NCBI GenBank assembly: GCA_022843405.1 | Contig: JALHNQ010000026.1 | Coordinates: 1-46,971 of the forward strand | Direction: 5' to 3' | Length of the DNA: 46,971 bases | Source of the DNA: Methylocystis sp. | Lineage (GTDB): Bacteria; Pseudomonadota; Alphaproteobacteria; Rhizobiales; Beijerinckiaceae | Shown here: positions 8,338-17,036 of the stretch, piece after piece | Layout of the letters: each line of letters opens with the position of its first letter | Position numbering within the stretch: position 1 is the stretch's first letter | Position numbers and translations under genes: made by a program | The notes under the pieces: generated by a model | What the model saw: the letters and a program-made list of their open reading frames with translations, nothing else | Told to the model about the DNA's origin: nothing | Databases searched by the model: none

Positions 8338-9318
8338 ATGCATAAACGGATTCTCGTGACAGGCGGCGCCGGATTTCTCGGCTCGCATTTATGCGAAAGG
8401 CTTATCGAACGCCGGCACGACGTTCTGTGCGTCGACAATTTTTTCACCGGCGCGCGACGCAACATTGGGCATCTTCTCGATCATCGCAATTTCGAACTGC
8501 TGCGCCACGACGTGACCTTTCCGCTCTATGTGGAGGTTGACGAAATCTATAATCTCGCCTGTCCGGCGTCGCCCATTCATTATCAGTTCGATCCAGTTCA
8601 AACGACCAAGACCAGCGTGATGGGCGTGATCAACATGCTTGGCCTCGCCAAGCGCGTGAAGGCGAAGATGCTGCAAGCATCGACCTCCGAAGTCTATGGC
8701 AATCCAACCGTTCACCCGCAGCCGGAAGAATATTGGGGCAGCGTCAATCCGATCGGATTTCGCTCCTGCTATGACGAAGGCAAGCGTTGCGCCGAGACGC
8801 TCGTGTTCGACTATATCCGCCAGCACAAAATGGCGGCGAAGGTCGTGCGCATTTTCAATACCTACGGCCCCCGCATGCATCCCAATGACGGGCGCGTCGT
8901 GTCCAACTTCGTGATGCAGGCGCTCACCGGCAAGGACATCACGCTCTATGGCGATGGCGGCCAGACCCGTTCATTCTGCTATGTCGACGATCTCGTCGAG
9001 GCGATGATACGGATGATGGCGACGGATCGAGAGACGACCGGTCCGATCAATATCGGTAATCCGAGCGAGTTTACGATCAGGGAACTCGGCGAACTCATCG
9101 TGGAGTTGACCAACTCCAAGTCGAAGCTCGTGTTTATGCCGCTCCCTGCCGACGATCCCAAGCAGCGTCGGCCAGACATCGCCAAGGCGAAGGCTTTGTT
9201 GGGATGGGAGCCTTCCGTGGCGCTCAGAGACGGACTGATGAAAACAATCGACTATTTTGACGAATTATTGCGTAGCGGGGACGGCCCGCATGAAATCGGC
9301 GCCAAGCGCCTCCTCTAG
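8338..9318 (+). CDS. uxs: UDP-glucuronate decarboxylase (UDP-xylose synthase)
   Basis: 326 residues of the extended SDR family. It converts UDP-glucuronate to UDP-xylose with enzyme-bound NAD. Motifs: [17 protein letters not shown] at the N-terminus, the [18 protein letters not shown] block typical of this subgroup, the TSEVYGNP loop, [13 protein letters not shown] holding the Tyr-x3-Lys pair, and [24 protein letters not shown] 8338 is preferred because AGG sits 6 bases upstream and the Rossmann strand follows at once; an upstream frame to 8281 adds unlike residues. It is the only plus-strand cluster gene and converges with the carbamoyltransferase with 10 bases between stops. UDP-glucose dehydrogenase, which makes its substrate, is not in the window. 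Confidence 0.93.
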   Translation: MHKRILVTGGAGFLGSHLCERLIERRHDVLCVDNFFTGARRNIGHLLDHRNFELLRHDVTFPLYVEVDEIYNLACPASPIHYQFDPVQTTKTSVMGVINMLGLAKRVKAKMLQASTSEVYGNPTVHPQPEEYWGSVNPIGFRSCYDEGKRCAETLVFDYIRQHKMAAKVVRIFNTYGPRMHPNDGRVVSNFVMQALTGKDITLYGDGGQTRSFCYVDDLVEAMIRMMATDRETTGPINIGNPSEFTIRELGELIVELTNSKSKLVFMPLPADDPKQRRPDIAKAKALLGWEPSVALRDGLMKTIDYFDELLRSGDGPHEIGAKRLL

Positions 9319-9328
9319 GCGTTCACGA

Positions 9329-11104
9329 CTATCGGCCTTCAAGCAAGGCGCCGGCGTCTGATCCGCAGCGCGCGATCATCGCGTTCCCGAGGACAAGAAC
9401 GTCCATATTGGTTCTCAGGAAACAGTCCAGCGCCTCTCCCGGCCTGCACACGACAGGTTCGTTTTCGTTGAACGACGTGTTCAGGACCATGGGCACGCCC
9501 GTGAGGTCTAAGAACGCAGAGATCAGCGCATGGTAGCGCGGATTGGCCGCCTGTTTCACCGTCTGCAGGCGGCCGGAGCCGTCGACATGTGTGACGGCGG
9601 GAACGATCGGCCGCTTCGCTTCGCGGATCTGAAACGCCTGCATCATGAACGGAACATCGTCGTCGTCTTCGAACCAGTCCGAAACCGCTTCCTGGAGCAC
9701 GGACGGCGCGAAAGGACGAAACGACTCGCGCCGTTTGATTTTGGCGTTAAGAATTTCCTTCATGTCGGCGCGACGCGGATCGCCAATGATCGAACGATTG
9801 CCGAGCGCGCGAGGCCCCCATTCCATGCGTCCCTGAAACCAGCCGACAACCTTGCCATCGGCGACCGCTTGCGCGGTTCGGCTGCAAAGCTCCTGCTCGT
9901 CTCCGATTTCCACGACAGCGCAATCGGCTGACGCAATGCGCGCCGACTGCTCGGTCAGGAGACGTTCAATGTCGTCCGCTCCGAACTGCGGCCCCCAATA
10001 GGCGTGATCCATCACGAACGCGCGCCTGCCGCCGCTCTTGTGCCAGACGGCGAAGGCCGCGCCGATTGCGCCGCCGGCGTCGCCAGCCGCCGCTTGCACA
10101 TAGACCTTCTTGAACGGCGTCATCCGGCGGATCTTGCCGTTGGCGACGCAATTCATCGCGCAGCCGCCGGCAAGAGCGATGTTAGCAATCTTGTGTCGGG
10201 CGTGCAGCACATTGAGCAGATTGAAGAAGGCTTCCTCGTACATCGCCTGGGCGGAGCGCGCGATGTCGCGGTGACGATTTTCGAGCCGCTCGGTTGGTCT
10301 GCGTCGAGGCCCTAGCAGCGCCTCGAGCGCCGGCGTGAACAGGTCCGCGAATTCCGGCGCGCCGCCTTGCCATTCATAGGCGATCTTTTCCTTCTGATGC
10401 CGGAAATAGCGCAGATCGAGTTCATACGAACCATCGCTCTTCAGCAAGACGATCTCGCGCATCTGCGGCAAATATCGCGGCGCGCCATAAGGCGCGAGCC
10501 CCATAATTTTGTATTCGTCGCCGTATTGCGGAAAGCCGAGATATTGCGTGATCGCCTGATAAAATATGCCGAGCGAATGCGGAAACAGACTTCTGCCTTC
10601 GATGTCGATGCGTTGCCCGCTACCGACGCCCCAAGCGCCGCTGGCAAAATCGCCAAAGCCATCGACTGAAACGACGACCGCCTCCTCGAACGGCGACACG
10701 TGAAAGGCGGATGACAGATGCGCCAGATGGTGCTCGACGTGGTGAAGCTCGGCCCGCGGCGCAGCGCCCGGAAAGGCTTGCGCGAGGAACTCGGACGAGC
10801 GCGCGCGGGTGCCGCGAGTCTTGAGCTTTTCCATCAACAAGCCAAGGCCCGGGCGGGCTTTGAGGAGGTAAGCGAGCTTTGCGGAGAAGTTGGCGCCGCC
10901 GTCTTGATTGATCGCAATGTGATCGACATCCGACAAAGACGCCTGAGCTTGGGACAGGCAATAGCGAATCGCCTCTGAAGGAAAGCCCGCCCAATGCTTG
11001 ACCCGACGGAAGCGCTCTTCCTCGGCCGCAGCGACAAGTTGGCCATCGCGCAGGAGGGCCGCAGACGCGTCGCCATGAAAGGCGTTGAGGCCAATGATGA
11101 TCAT
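9329..11104 (-). CDS. O-carbamoyltransferase (NodU/CmcH family)
   Basis: 591 residues, normal for the family. It transfers a carbamoyl group from carbamoyl phosphate, via carbamoyl-AMP, to a hydroxyl of an acceptor sugar. The N-terminal Kae1-like domain begins MIIIGLNAFHGDASAALL and contains EEERFRRVKHWAGFPSEAI and a metal-site ELHHVEHHLAHLSSAF. The C-terminal domain holds GWFQGRMEWGPRALGNRSI and RESFRPFAPSVL. It is the last gene of the long run, 55 bases after hldD. Pseudomonas aeruginosa WapO, of this family, carbamoylates core heptose, so with hldE/hldD next door heptose O-carbamoylation is an attractive guess. The acceptor is unknown; Nod-factor or antibiotic roles are unlikely here. Confidence 0.9.
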   Translation of the reverse strand: MIIIGLNAFHGDASAALLRDGQLVAAAEEERFRRVKHWAGFPSEAIRYCLSQAQASLSDVDHIAINQDGGANFSAKLAYLLKARPGLGLLMEKLKTRGTRARSSEFLAQAFPGAAPRAELHHVEHHLAHLSSAFHVSPFEEAVVVSVDGFGDFASGAWGVGSGQRIDIEGRSLFPHSLGIFYQAITQYLGFPQYGDEYKIMGLAPYGAPRYLPQMREIVLLKSDGSYELDLRYFRHQKEKIAYEWQGGAPEFADLFTPALEALLGPRRRPTERLENRHRDIARSAQAMYEEAFFNLLNVLHARHKIANIALAGGCAMNCVANGKIRRMTPFKKVYVQAAAGDAGGAIGAAFAVWHKSGGRRAFVMDHAYWGPQFGADDIERLLTEQSARIASADCAVVEIGDEQELCSRTAQAVADGKVVGWFQGRMEWGPRALGNRSIIGDPRRADMKEILNAKIKRRESFRPFAPSVLQEAVSDWFEDDDDVPFMMQAFQIREAKRPIVPAVTHVDGSGRLQTVKQAANPRYHALISAFLDLTGVPMVLNTSFNENEPVVCRPGEALDCFLRTNMDVLVLGNAMIARCGSDAGALLEGR

Positions 11105-11159
11105 CTCGCGCTTTCACGATATTTCCCGATGGCGGCCATCGACGATCGCAATTGGATGA

Positions 11160-12149
11160 TCAACGATGGCGATCGGGTTGTTCGAGATAGTTCCGCACAT
11201 AGCGGCGCAGACCTTCCTCGAGCGACGTCGTCTGCTTCGCGAAGCCGGCCGCGCGCAAGCGCTCCAATGAGGCGCAAGTGTAATATTGATATTTGCCGGC
11301 GAGGTTCTCGGGCAGGTCGATGTATTCGATCTGCGGGGCGAGGCCGAGCTCGCCGAATATGATCTCCGCCGTGTCGCAGAATGAACGGGCGACGCCCGAG
11401 CCGACGTTATACACGCCCGATTGCGACAGTTTCGGATCGAGCGCCCACAGCGTCGCGTCGACGCAATCGCCGACCCAGACGAAATCGCGCAATTGCGCGC
11501 CGTCAGCATAATTCGAATTATCGGACTTGAACAAACGCGCCTTTCCTTGCGCGCGGATCTGTTCGTGCAACTTCGCCGCTACGCTGCGCTGGTTGCCCTT
11601 GTGACATTCATTCGGGCCGTAGACATTGAAGAACTTGAGGCCCGCCCAATGCGGCGGCGCCGGCTCGCCGCCCTGCGTGCTGCGCAGCGCAAAGCGGTCG
11701 AAGACATGCTTGCTCCAGGCATAGGCGTTGAGCGGACGCAGACTCCCCAGATATTGCTCGTCGAAACGGTCATCGAAACCGAAGGCGCCGTCGCCATAGG
11801 TCGCGGCCGAAGAGGCGTAGACGAGCGGAATGCCCTGCGTCGCGCAAAAGCGCCACAGATCGACCGACGGCCGGATATTGTTGGCGACGATCGCGTCGAC
11901 ATCGCTTTCGGTCGTCGTCGAGATCGCGCCCATATGCGCGATCCCCTCGATAGTCGACTTATTGGCTTCGACGAAGGAGATGCAATCCTCGGGCTTCACG
12001 AGATCGACGAGGCGCCGTTTGGCGATGTTGCGCCACTTGAAATCATTCGCGCCCAACGCGTCGACGATGGCGATCGCCTTGCCGGCGTCGTCGAGAGCGG
12101 CTGCGACGTTCGAACCGATGAAGCCGGCGCCTCCGGTGATTACATGCAT
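11160..12149 (-). CDS. hldD: ADP-L-glycero-D-manno-heptose 6-epimerase
   Basis: 329 residues. It epimerises C6 of ADP-D,D-heptose to ADP-L,D-heptose, the donor for LPS-core heptose. The protein begins MHVITGGAGFIGSNVAAAL. It carries IVDALGANDFKWRNI, HMGAISTTTESD, SSAATYGDG, the catalytic Tyr/Lys in AYAWSKHVFDR, and KFFNVYGPNECHKGNQRSV, all characteristic of HldD. ATG 12149 is chosen because the Rossmann strand starts there; no strong Shine-Dalgarno is visible. It lies 70 bases downstream of hldE, completing the end of the heptose pathway. gmhA and gmhB are not in the window. Confidence 0.95.
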   Translation of the reverse strand: MHVITGGAGFIGSNVAAALDDAGKAIAIVDALGANDFKWRNIAKRRLVDLVKPEDCISFVEANKSTIEGIAHMGAISTTTESDVDAIVANNIRPSVDLWRFCATQGIPLVYASSAATYGDGAFGFDDRFDEQYLGSLRPLNAYAWSKHVFDRFALRSTQGGEPAPPHWAGLKFFNVYGPNECHKGNQRSVAAKLHEQIRAQGKARLFKSDNSNYADGAQLRDFVWVGDCVDATLWALDPKLSQSGVYNVGSGVARSFCDTAEIIFGELGLAPQIEYIDLPENLAGKYQYYTCASLERLRAAGFAKQTTSLEEGLRRYVRNYLEQPDRHR

Positions 12150-12219
12150 GCCGGCGCGCTCACACTGTCGGACCAAGCATGCTCATCGCGCGCCACCTTC
12201 AGAACCTCCCGCGCGCCGC

Positions 12220-13692
12220 TCATGAGGCGCTTTCCTTGGCGCCGCGCGCGATGATCGAACTCGTGCTGTGTCCGGCCTCGAGCGGCACGAGGAGAACCTT
12301 GCCGCCATAAGCCTGCACGATATCCGCGCCGACGACGGTCTCGATCGTATAATCCGCGCCCTTGATCAACACGTCCGGCTTCAAGAGCTCGATCAGTTCG
12401 AGCGGCGTGTCTTCCTCGAACAGGGTGACGAGGTCGACGCTGGCGATCGACGCCATGACCCGCGCCCGCGCCGTTTCGTTCTGCACCGGCCGCGTCGGCC
12501 CCTTGAGGCGACGCGCCGAGGCGTCGCTGTTCAACGCCACCAGAAGGCGGTCGCAACCGGCGCGCGATCGCTTCAGAAGTTCGACGTGGCCGGGATGCAG
12601 AAGATCGAAGCAGCCGTTGGTGAAGCCGACTTTGAGCCCTTGGCGCTTCCAGTCGCAAACGATCGCGAGCGCTGCGCGGCGCTCGACGATCTTGGGGTCA
12701 CCCTGCGCCGAGCCGAACAGCGCAGCGGCGAGTTCCATTGCGCGGACGACGCCGGTGCCGCGCTTGCCGACTGCGATGCCGGCCGCCGCATTGGCGACGC
12801 GCGCTCCGCTGGTCACATCAAGCCCGGCCGCGAGCGAAAGCGCGAGCGCCGCGACGACCGTGTCGCCTGCGCCCGACACGTCGAAGACCTCGCGCGCAAC
12901 CGCCGGAACGCTGATCGCGGCGCCTGCCGCGGCGCTGTCGAAAATCGTCATTCCCTGGGCGCCGCGCGTCATGACGACGGAATCGACGCCAGCCAGTTCG
13001 CAAATCCTGCGCGCCGCCGTCTGGGCGCTCTCGTCGGTCCGGCAGTCGAGATGCGTGATCGCCTCGGCTTCCGAGCGGTTCGGAGTCAGCGCGGTGGCGC
13101 CTGCGTAGCGCTTTACGTCGAGCGATTTCGGATCGACGACGACGGGAATCGTGCGGGCGCCGGCGAGCGCTATGATTCGGCCGATCACGGCGGGCGTGAG
13201 AATCCCCTTCGCGTAGTCGGAAAGGACGACCGCGTCGATCGTCGCGAGCGCCGTCTCGAAACTGCCGACTATGTCGTCGGACTCAGCCTCGGTTAAATCC
13301 TGCTTCCTTTCGACGTCGAGCCGCATGATTTGCTGGCCATCCGAGACGAAACGAGTCTTGACCGTTGTGGGGACGCCCGGGCGGCGCAGGAAATAGGCTT
13401 CGATGCCTTCCTCCGCAATCAGAGAGCCGGCGATCAGCTCTGCGGATTTATCTTCGCCCAGCGCCCCGATGAGGGTGACCCTTCCACCCAGCGCCGCAAT
13501 GTTTCGTGCGACATTGCCCGCACCGCCGAGCATGACCGTTTCCGACTGAAACTGGAGAACGGGGACGGGCGCTTCGGGTGAAACGCGCTCGACCTGGCCA
13601 TAGACAAAGCGATCGAGCATGACGTCGCCGAGCACGCATACATGCTTGCCGAGCCAGTTTTCTGTCGCCACTTTCAGATTGCCGGATCGCAT
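12220..13692 (-). CDS. hldE: bifunctional heptose-7-phosphate kinase / heptose-1-phosphate adenylyltransferase
   Basis: About 490 residues, two fused enzymes. The N-terminal ribokinase-type kinase (about 10-320) phosphorylates D-glycero-D-manno-heptose 7-phosphate at O1: GDVMLDRFVYGQVERVSPEAPVP, GGAGNVARNIAALGG and the catalytic DVSGAGDTVVAAL. The C-terminal nucleotidyltransferase (about 345-490) makes ADP-heptose: GFTNGCFDLLHPGHVELL with the HPGH motif, and LIKGADY. The start is likely ATG 13692, with GGAAAG just upstream; GTG 13671 is possible. A longer frame to 13857 would run into the preceding glycosyltransferase and looks non-coding. It follows that gene by 64 bases. Confidence 0.95.
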   Translation of the reverse strand: MRSGNLKVATENWLGKHVCVLGDVMLDRFVYGQVERVSPEAPVPVLQFQSETVMLGGAGNVARNIAALGGRVTLIGALGEDKSAELIAGSLIAEEGIEAYFLRRPGVPTTVKTRFVSDGQQIMRLDVERKQDLTEAESDDIVGSFETALATIDAVVLSDYAKGILTPAVIGRIIALAGARTIPVVVDPKSLDVKRYAGATALTPNRSEAEAITHLDCRTDESAQTAARRICELAGVDSVVMTRGAQGMTIFDSAAAGAAISVPAVAREVFDVSGAGDTVVAALALSLAAGLDVTSGARVANAAAGIAVGKRGTGVVRAMELAAALFGSAQGDPKIVERRAALAIVCDWKRQGLKVGFTNGCFDLLHPGHVELLKRSRAGCDRLLVALNSDASARRLKGPTRPVQNETARARVMASIASVDLVTLFEEDTPLELIELLKPDVLIKGADYTIETVVGADIVQAYGGKVLLVPLEAGHSTSSIIARGAKESAS

Positions 13693-13756
13693 GCTTTCCA
13701 AGCGCCTTGTCCTGCCTGCGCGCCCGACGCGCCCGTAACGTCGCGCATCTCCGCCT

Positions 13757-14602
13757 TCAGCCCTCGCGCGGCTTGTCCGTCGGCGACGCGCGCGTGGCGC
13801 CAGACGCGGCGCCAAGCCCGGCGCCTTGGCGCTGAAGGCGTCGGTCGACGATTTCAAGCGCGATCATCGTCTCGGCGAGCGTCCGCTGCAACACATAAAA
13901 CCAGCCCGGCCAGCCGTCGAGAATACAGCGCTTCCAGATCAGCGCATACAAGAACATAAGAATTGGCGCCGCCCAGCCGGTAAGCCTGAGGCGGTCAGTG
14001 AGCCGCATGTTTCCGCGCTGCATGTCGAGTAGGTGCAGCGCCTCCAGCCGCGCATAACGCTGCTGGGACTGCAGCCACCGGCAAAGTGGTTTGCGGTCGT
14101 CATGGTCGATCCGCTTCTTGAGCTCCGCGATCACGCCATTGACGACAAGCCGCTGCGTATGACCTTCCTGGACATAGCGCGCGCGGTCACGGCGAAAGAG
14201 GACCATGACAGGCGGATAGAGGGCGCCCGACAATGGCCGCCCGTTAATGCAATAGCGAAAATTCGCGCGATAGGCGGATATTTGGTCGGATGGCGCCAGT
14301 CGCGATATCTCATCGACGAGTTCGGCAGGCAAAAGATAGTCGGCGTCAAGCGCCAGCGCCCACGGGCGCGTCAGCCCGCACTGGGTAAGGCCCCAGCTCC
14401 ATTGTTTGGCGTGCTCATCGAACGGCCGAGCGACGAGCCGCGCGTTGGCGAAGCCCTCGACGATCGAGGGCGTTGCATCGGCGCTGCCGCTGTCGAGCAC
14501 GACGATCTCCGGGAACGCGCGCAACGCGCCAAGCGTTCGGCCGATATTAGGCGCCTCATCATAGGTTAGAATCAGCACGCCGATCTGATCGAGAAAATTC
14601 AC
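13757..14602 (-). CDS. glycosyltransferase family 2 (WaaE/KdtX-like)
   Basis: 281 residues, GT-A fold. The N-terminus IGVLILTYDEAPNIGRTLGAL and the short spacing to IVVLDSGSADAT and LALDADYLLPAELVDEI (DxD-type metal site) match the WaaE/KdtX group, which adds a beta-glucose-like residue to the inner LPS core. A C-terminal hydrophobic segment (APILMFLYALIW) suggests membrane association. The GTG start at 14602 overlaps the stop of the preceding GT4 as GTGA, implying coupled translation. Its position before hldE/hldD supports a core-region role. Donor and acceptor are not determinable from sequence. Confidence 0.85.
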   Translation of the reverse strand: MNFLDQIGVLILTYDEAPNIGRTLGALRAFPEIVVLDSGSADATPSIVEGFANARLVARPFDEHAKQWSWGLTQCGLTRPWALALDADYLLPAELVDEISRLAPSDQISAYRANFRYCINGRPLSGALYPPVMVLFRRDRARYVQEGHTQRLVVNGVIAELKKRIDHDDRKPLCRWLQSQQRYARLEALHLLDMQRGNMRLTDRLRLTGWAAPILMFLYALIWKRCILDGWPGWFYVLQRTLAETMIALEIVDRRLQRQGAGLGAASGATRASPTDKPREG

Positions 14603-15906
14603 GCCGGCCGCTCCCGGCTGGATTGGACCAGAGAAGCATAGAGCGCGATCAGTCGCTGGGCCATGACCTCTGTCGCAAATTCCTGTTGCGCAAAAGCGGC
14701 CGCCCGTCGCCCGATGCGCTCACGCGCCGCCTCGTCATCGAGCAATTGCGCAATCGCTTCAGCAAGAGCGTGTGGTTCAGGCGCCGTCACATGGCAAGCG
14801 CCGGCCGCGCCCGCTTCATTGGCGATGCCGACGCCGTCAGCAAGGATGCATGGCAGTCCCGCGAGCATCGCCTCAACCGCAGCGATGCCAAAGTTCTCCG
14901 AATAGGACGGCAAGACGAATAGATCGGCCGCCGCGAGGACTGCGGCTTTGGCGTCTCCTTCGACATGGCCGAGCCATTCGACGCGGCGCTCGATCGACAG
15001 CGCGGCCGCGCGCGCTTTGAGCGTTTTGACATATTCGGCCGGTCCATCGCCCGCGATATTCAGCGTCACGTCCTGGCGCTGGCGCGCAACACTTGCAAAG
15101 GCGCTGAGCAAGGCTTCGATATTTTTCTTGGGGTCGATGCGCGACAGATAAAGCAAAGTCAGGCGAGGGCCGCCATCTGAAGCGGTTTTCTTTACTTTCT
15201 GCGCCACACCCCCGGCGAGTGATCGCTCGACCCCGAGAGGAATCACCCCACCGTTGAAGCTCAACCCCAACGCCTGTGCTTCGTCGAGTTCGGATTGGCT
15301 CGTGCAATGCACATAGGCCGCGCCATGCAGTATCGGCCCCTCGATCACCCTCAGAGAGATGCGCTTGAGCCAAGGACGCCGCTGCGTCACCCCATAGACC
15401 GACAGCGCGCCGAGCGGGCGGATGACATAGGGAATGCGTCTTAGCCGCGCAATGACGCCGGCGGCGATGCTGGCGAAGGAGAATATCGCGTGGACGTGGA
15501 TCACGTCGAAACTCTGTGCATTGCGCCACAGCCAGGGCGCGAACCCAGGCGCAATTTTGTAAAAATCGACCCGCTTGCGAAAATAGATTCGCTTCGCTCC
15601 ATTAGCCTCGGCAGCACGATCATCGCGGCGCAATCGCCGGCCGGGACCGTCATCATCGGTCGTCGCCGTGGTCACATTCACACCCGCCGCCGTGAGCGCC
15701 CGCTCCATTGTGGCGATGGCCCGGCTTGGTCCGCCATGCGCGGCCGAGATCGACGGGATGACATGGAGGATATTCAACGGCCGCGGACGCCGGCTCTCGC
15801 CGATGCTCTCGACGCGGAGATCGACGAAGACAGCCGCCGGCAGACGAGCTTGACCCTCTTGGTGTCGCGCTTGGACGGCGTCATCATCGTTTACATCGGA
15901 CGTCAA
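14599..15906 (-). CDS. glycosyltransferase family 4
   Basis: 435 residues, GT-B fold. After a polar N-terminal leader of about 40 residues come LNILHVIPSISAAHGGPSRAIATM, an acceptor domain with HVHAIFSFASIAAGVIARLRRIPYVIRPLGAL, and the donor domain RLTLLYLSRIDPKKNIEALLSAF. The E-x7-E type motif follows in SYSENFGIAAVEAMLAGLPCILADG. The start is a TTG at 15906 overlapping the acyltransferase stop as TTGA. No ATG lies near the fold start, so the TTG is probably real. The donor sugar is unknown. Confidence 0.87.
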   Translation of the reverse strand: MTSDVNDDDAVQARHQEGQARLPAAVFVDLRVESIGESRRPRPLNILHVIPSISAAHGGPSRAIATMERALTAAGVNVTTATTDDDGPGRRLRRDDRAAEANGAKRIYFRKRVDFYKIAPGFAPWLWRNAQSFDVIHVHAIFSFASIAAGVIARLRRIPYVIRPLGALSVYGVTQRRPWLKRISLRVIEGPILHGAAYVHCTSQSELDEAQALGLSFNGGVIPLGVERSLAGGVAQKVKKTASDGGPRLTLLYLSRIDPKKNIEALLSAFASVARQRQDVTLNIAGDGPAEYVKTLKARAAALSIERRVEWLGHVEGDAKAAVLAAADLFVLPSYSENFGIAAVEAMLAGLPCILADGVGIANEAGAAGACHVTAPEPHALAEAIAQLLDDEAARERIGRRAAAFAQQEFATEVMAQRLIALYASLVQSSRERPA

Positions 15907-17021
15907 CGCCTGAAACGCTCCGACTCGACATGCACGCCCATTAAGACAGACTTCTGCGCCGTCAAGCCTGGCGCCTCCGGCGCGCGCAGCGAAATTTTGC
16001 GGGCCAGGGCGTGCGACGGAGCCTCAATAAGCACAAAGACGAGGTAAGAAATCCCGAGAATCAGCGCCATCGTCAGCGTCCACGCGACCACAGAAGCATT
16101 GGCGTCAAGCCCATTGTGAACGACGAATGAAATGACCAGCGGGTGCATTAGATAAAGCGAATAGCTCCAGGCTCCAAACCAGATGAGAAATGGACGAGGC
16201 GTCGCCGCATTCGCTAGTTCCGCCTTGAGCCACAGAAATGCGAAAACGCCCAAGATGAGACCGGATGCCGTCTGATGCAGACCGCCATGAAAATGCATGA
16301 GCAGCGCCAGCCACATCACACCCCATGCCCCGGCGCGCCACCAACCGACGCCGACGCCAAAATTGCTACTCATGGCTAGCGGGGTCCGCGCGCTTTTCGC
16401 CCGTTCCGCCAGCATGGCTCCAAGAAGCCAAACGGGAAGCAAGACGATTGATGCGCCGACCACGCCGAGATCGCTCCAGTCAACGGCCGGGAAGGTCAAG
16501 GCGATCACGGCAATGGCGGACAGCCCTGAACCCGCCACCAGCGACCTTATGCCGACATAGCGCAGAGCCAACAGCAGCAATGGATAAAGCGCATAGTAGA
16601 TTTCCTCGCATAAGACGCTCCAGAGCGTCGATCTCCATAGTACTGAGTTTTTGCCCAGCACGACCACGTGCGGCTGCATCAAATGGAGGATCGCGACGAC
16701 CGCTATGATCGGCACGCCGATGCGGAGGTATCTGCGAAGATAGAAGCGTAGAACCGGCAATTTTTCGCCCGTGCATGCAAACGGGTAGTGGATGCAAAAG
16801 CCGGAGATCACGAAAAAAGCGATGACGGCCGGGGGAGCGAACGCCAATGTGCGCCAGAGCCGCGCCATGCCGCTCAAGAACTGATCGCTCTGTTCGATTG
16901 CGCCGAACACCGGCGGCATCCCGAGATGCCCGAGGACAACGACGAATGCGAGAACGCCGCGCAGCGCGTCAAGAATGAGAAAACGTTCCGGCGCACTCAC
17001 GACACGAGCCTGATCCCGCAA
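15903..17021 (-). CDS. acyltransferase-3 family membrane protein (OafA/NodX type)
   Basis: 372 residues with about ten hydrophobic segments. The family O-acetylates (or otherwise acylates) surface sugars, using cytoplasmic acyl-CoA. The N-terminal motif FLILDALRGVLAFVVVLGHLG (Arg in LRG and a conserved His in the first helix) and FFVISGFCIHY are diagnostic. LYLMHPLVISF near the C-terminus is the usual late motif. The start is TTG 17021, supported by AGGGAGAG nine bases upstream; GTG 17000 is an alternative. The Wzy-like gene ends 15 bases before it. The modified sugar is unknown. Confidence 0.88.
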   Translation of the reverse strand: MRDQARVVSAPERFLILDALRGVLAFVVVLGHLGMPPVFGAIEQSDQFLSGMARLWRTLAFAPPAVIAFFVISGFCIHYPFACTGEKLPVLRFYLRRYLRIGVPIIAVVAILHLMQPHVVVLGKNSVLWRSTLWSVLCEEIYYALYPLLLLALRYVGIRSLVAGSGLSAIAVIALTFPAVDWSDLGVVGASIVLLPVWLLGAMLAERAKSARTPLAMSSNFGVGVGWWRAGAWGVMWLALLMHFHGGLHQTASGLILGVFAFLWLKAELANAATPRPFLIWFGAWSYSLYLMHPLVISFVVHNGLDANASVVAWTLTMALILGISYLVFVLIEAPSHALARKISLRAPEAPGLTAQKSVLMGVHVESERFRR

Positions 17022-17036
17022 CTTGCTGCGCTCTCC

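Noticed and set aside
9533-9541. GGTAGCGCG on the plus strand as a further ops copy
   Set aside because: It lies inside the carbamoyltransferase coding sequence on the non-transcribed orientation and matches only the core hexamer plus part of the tail.
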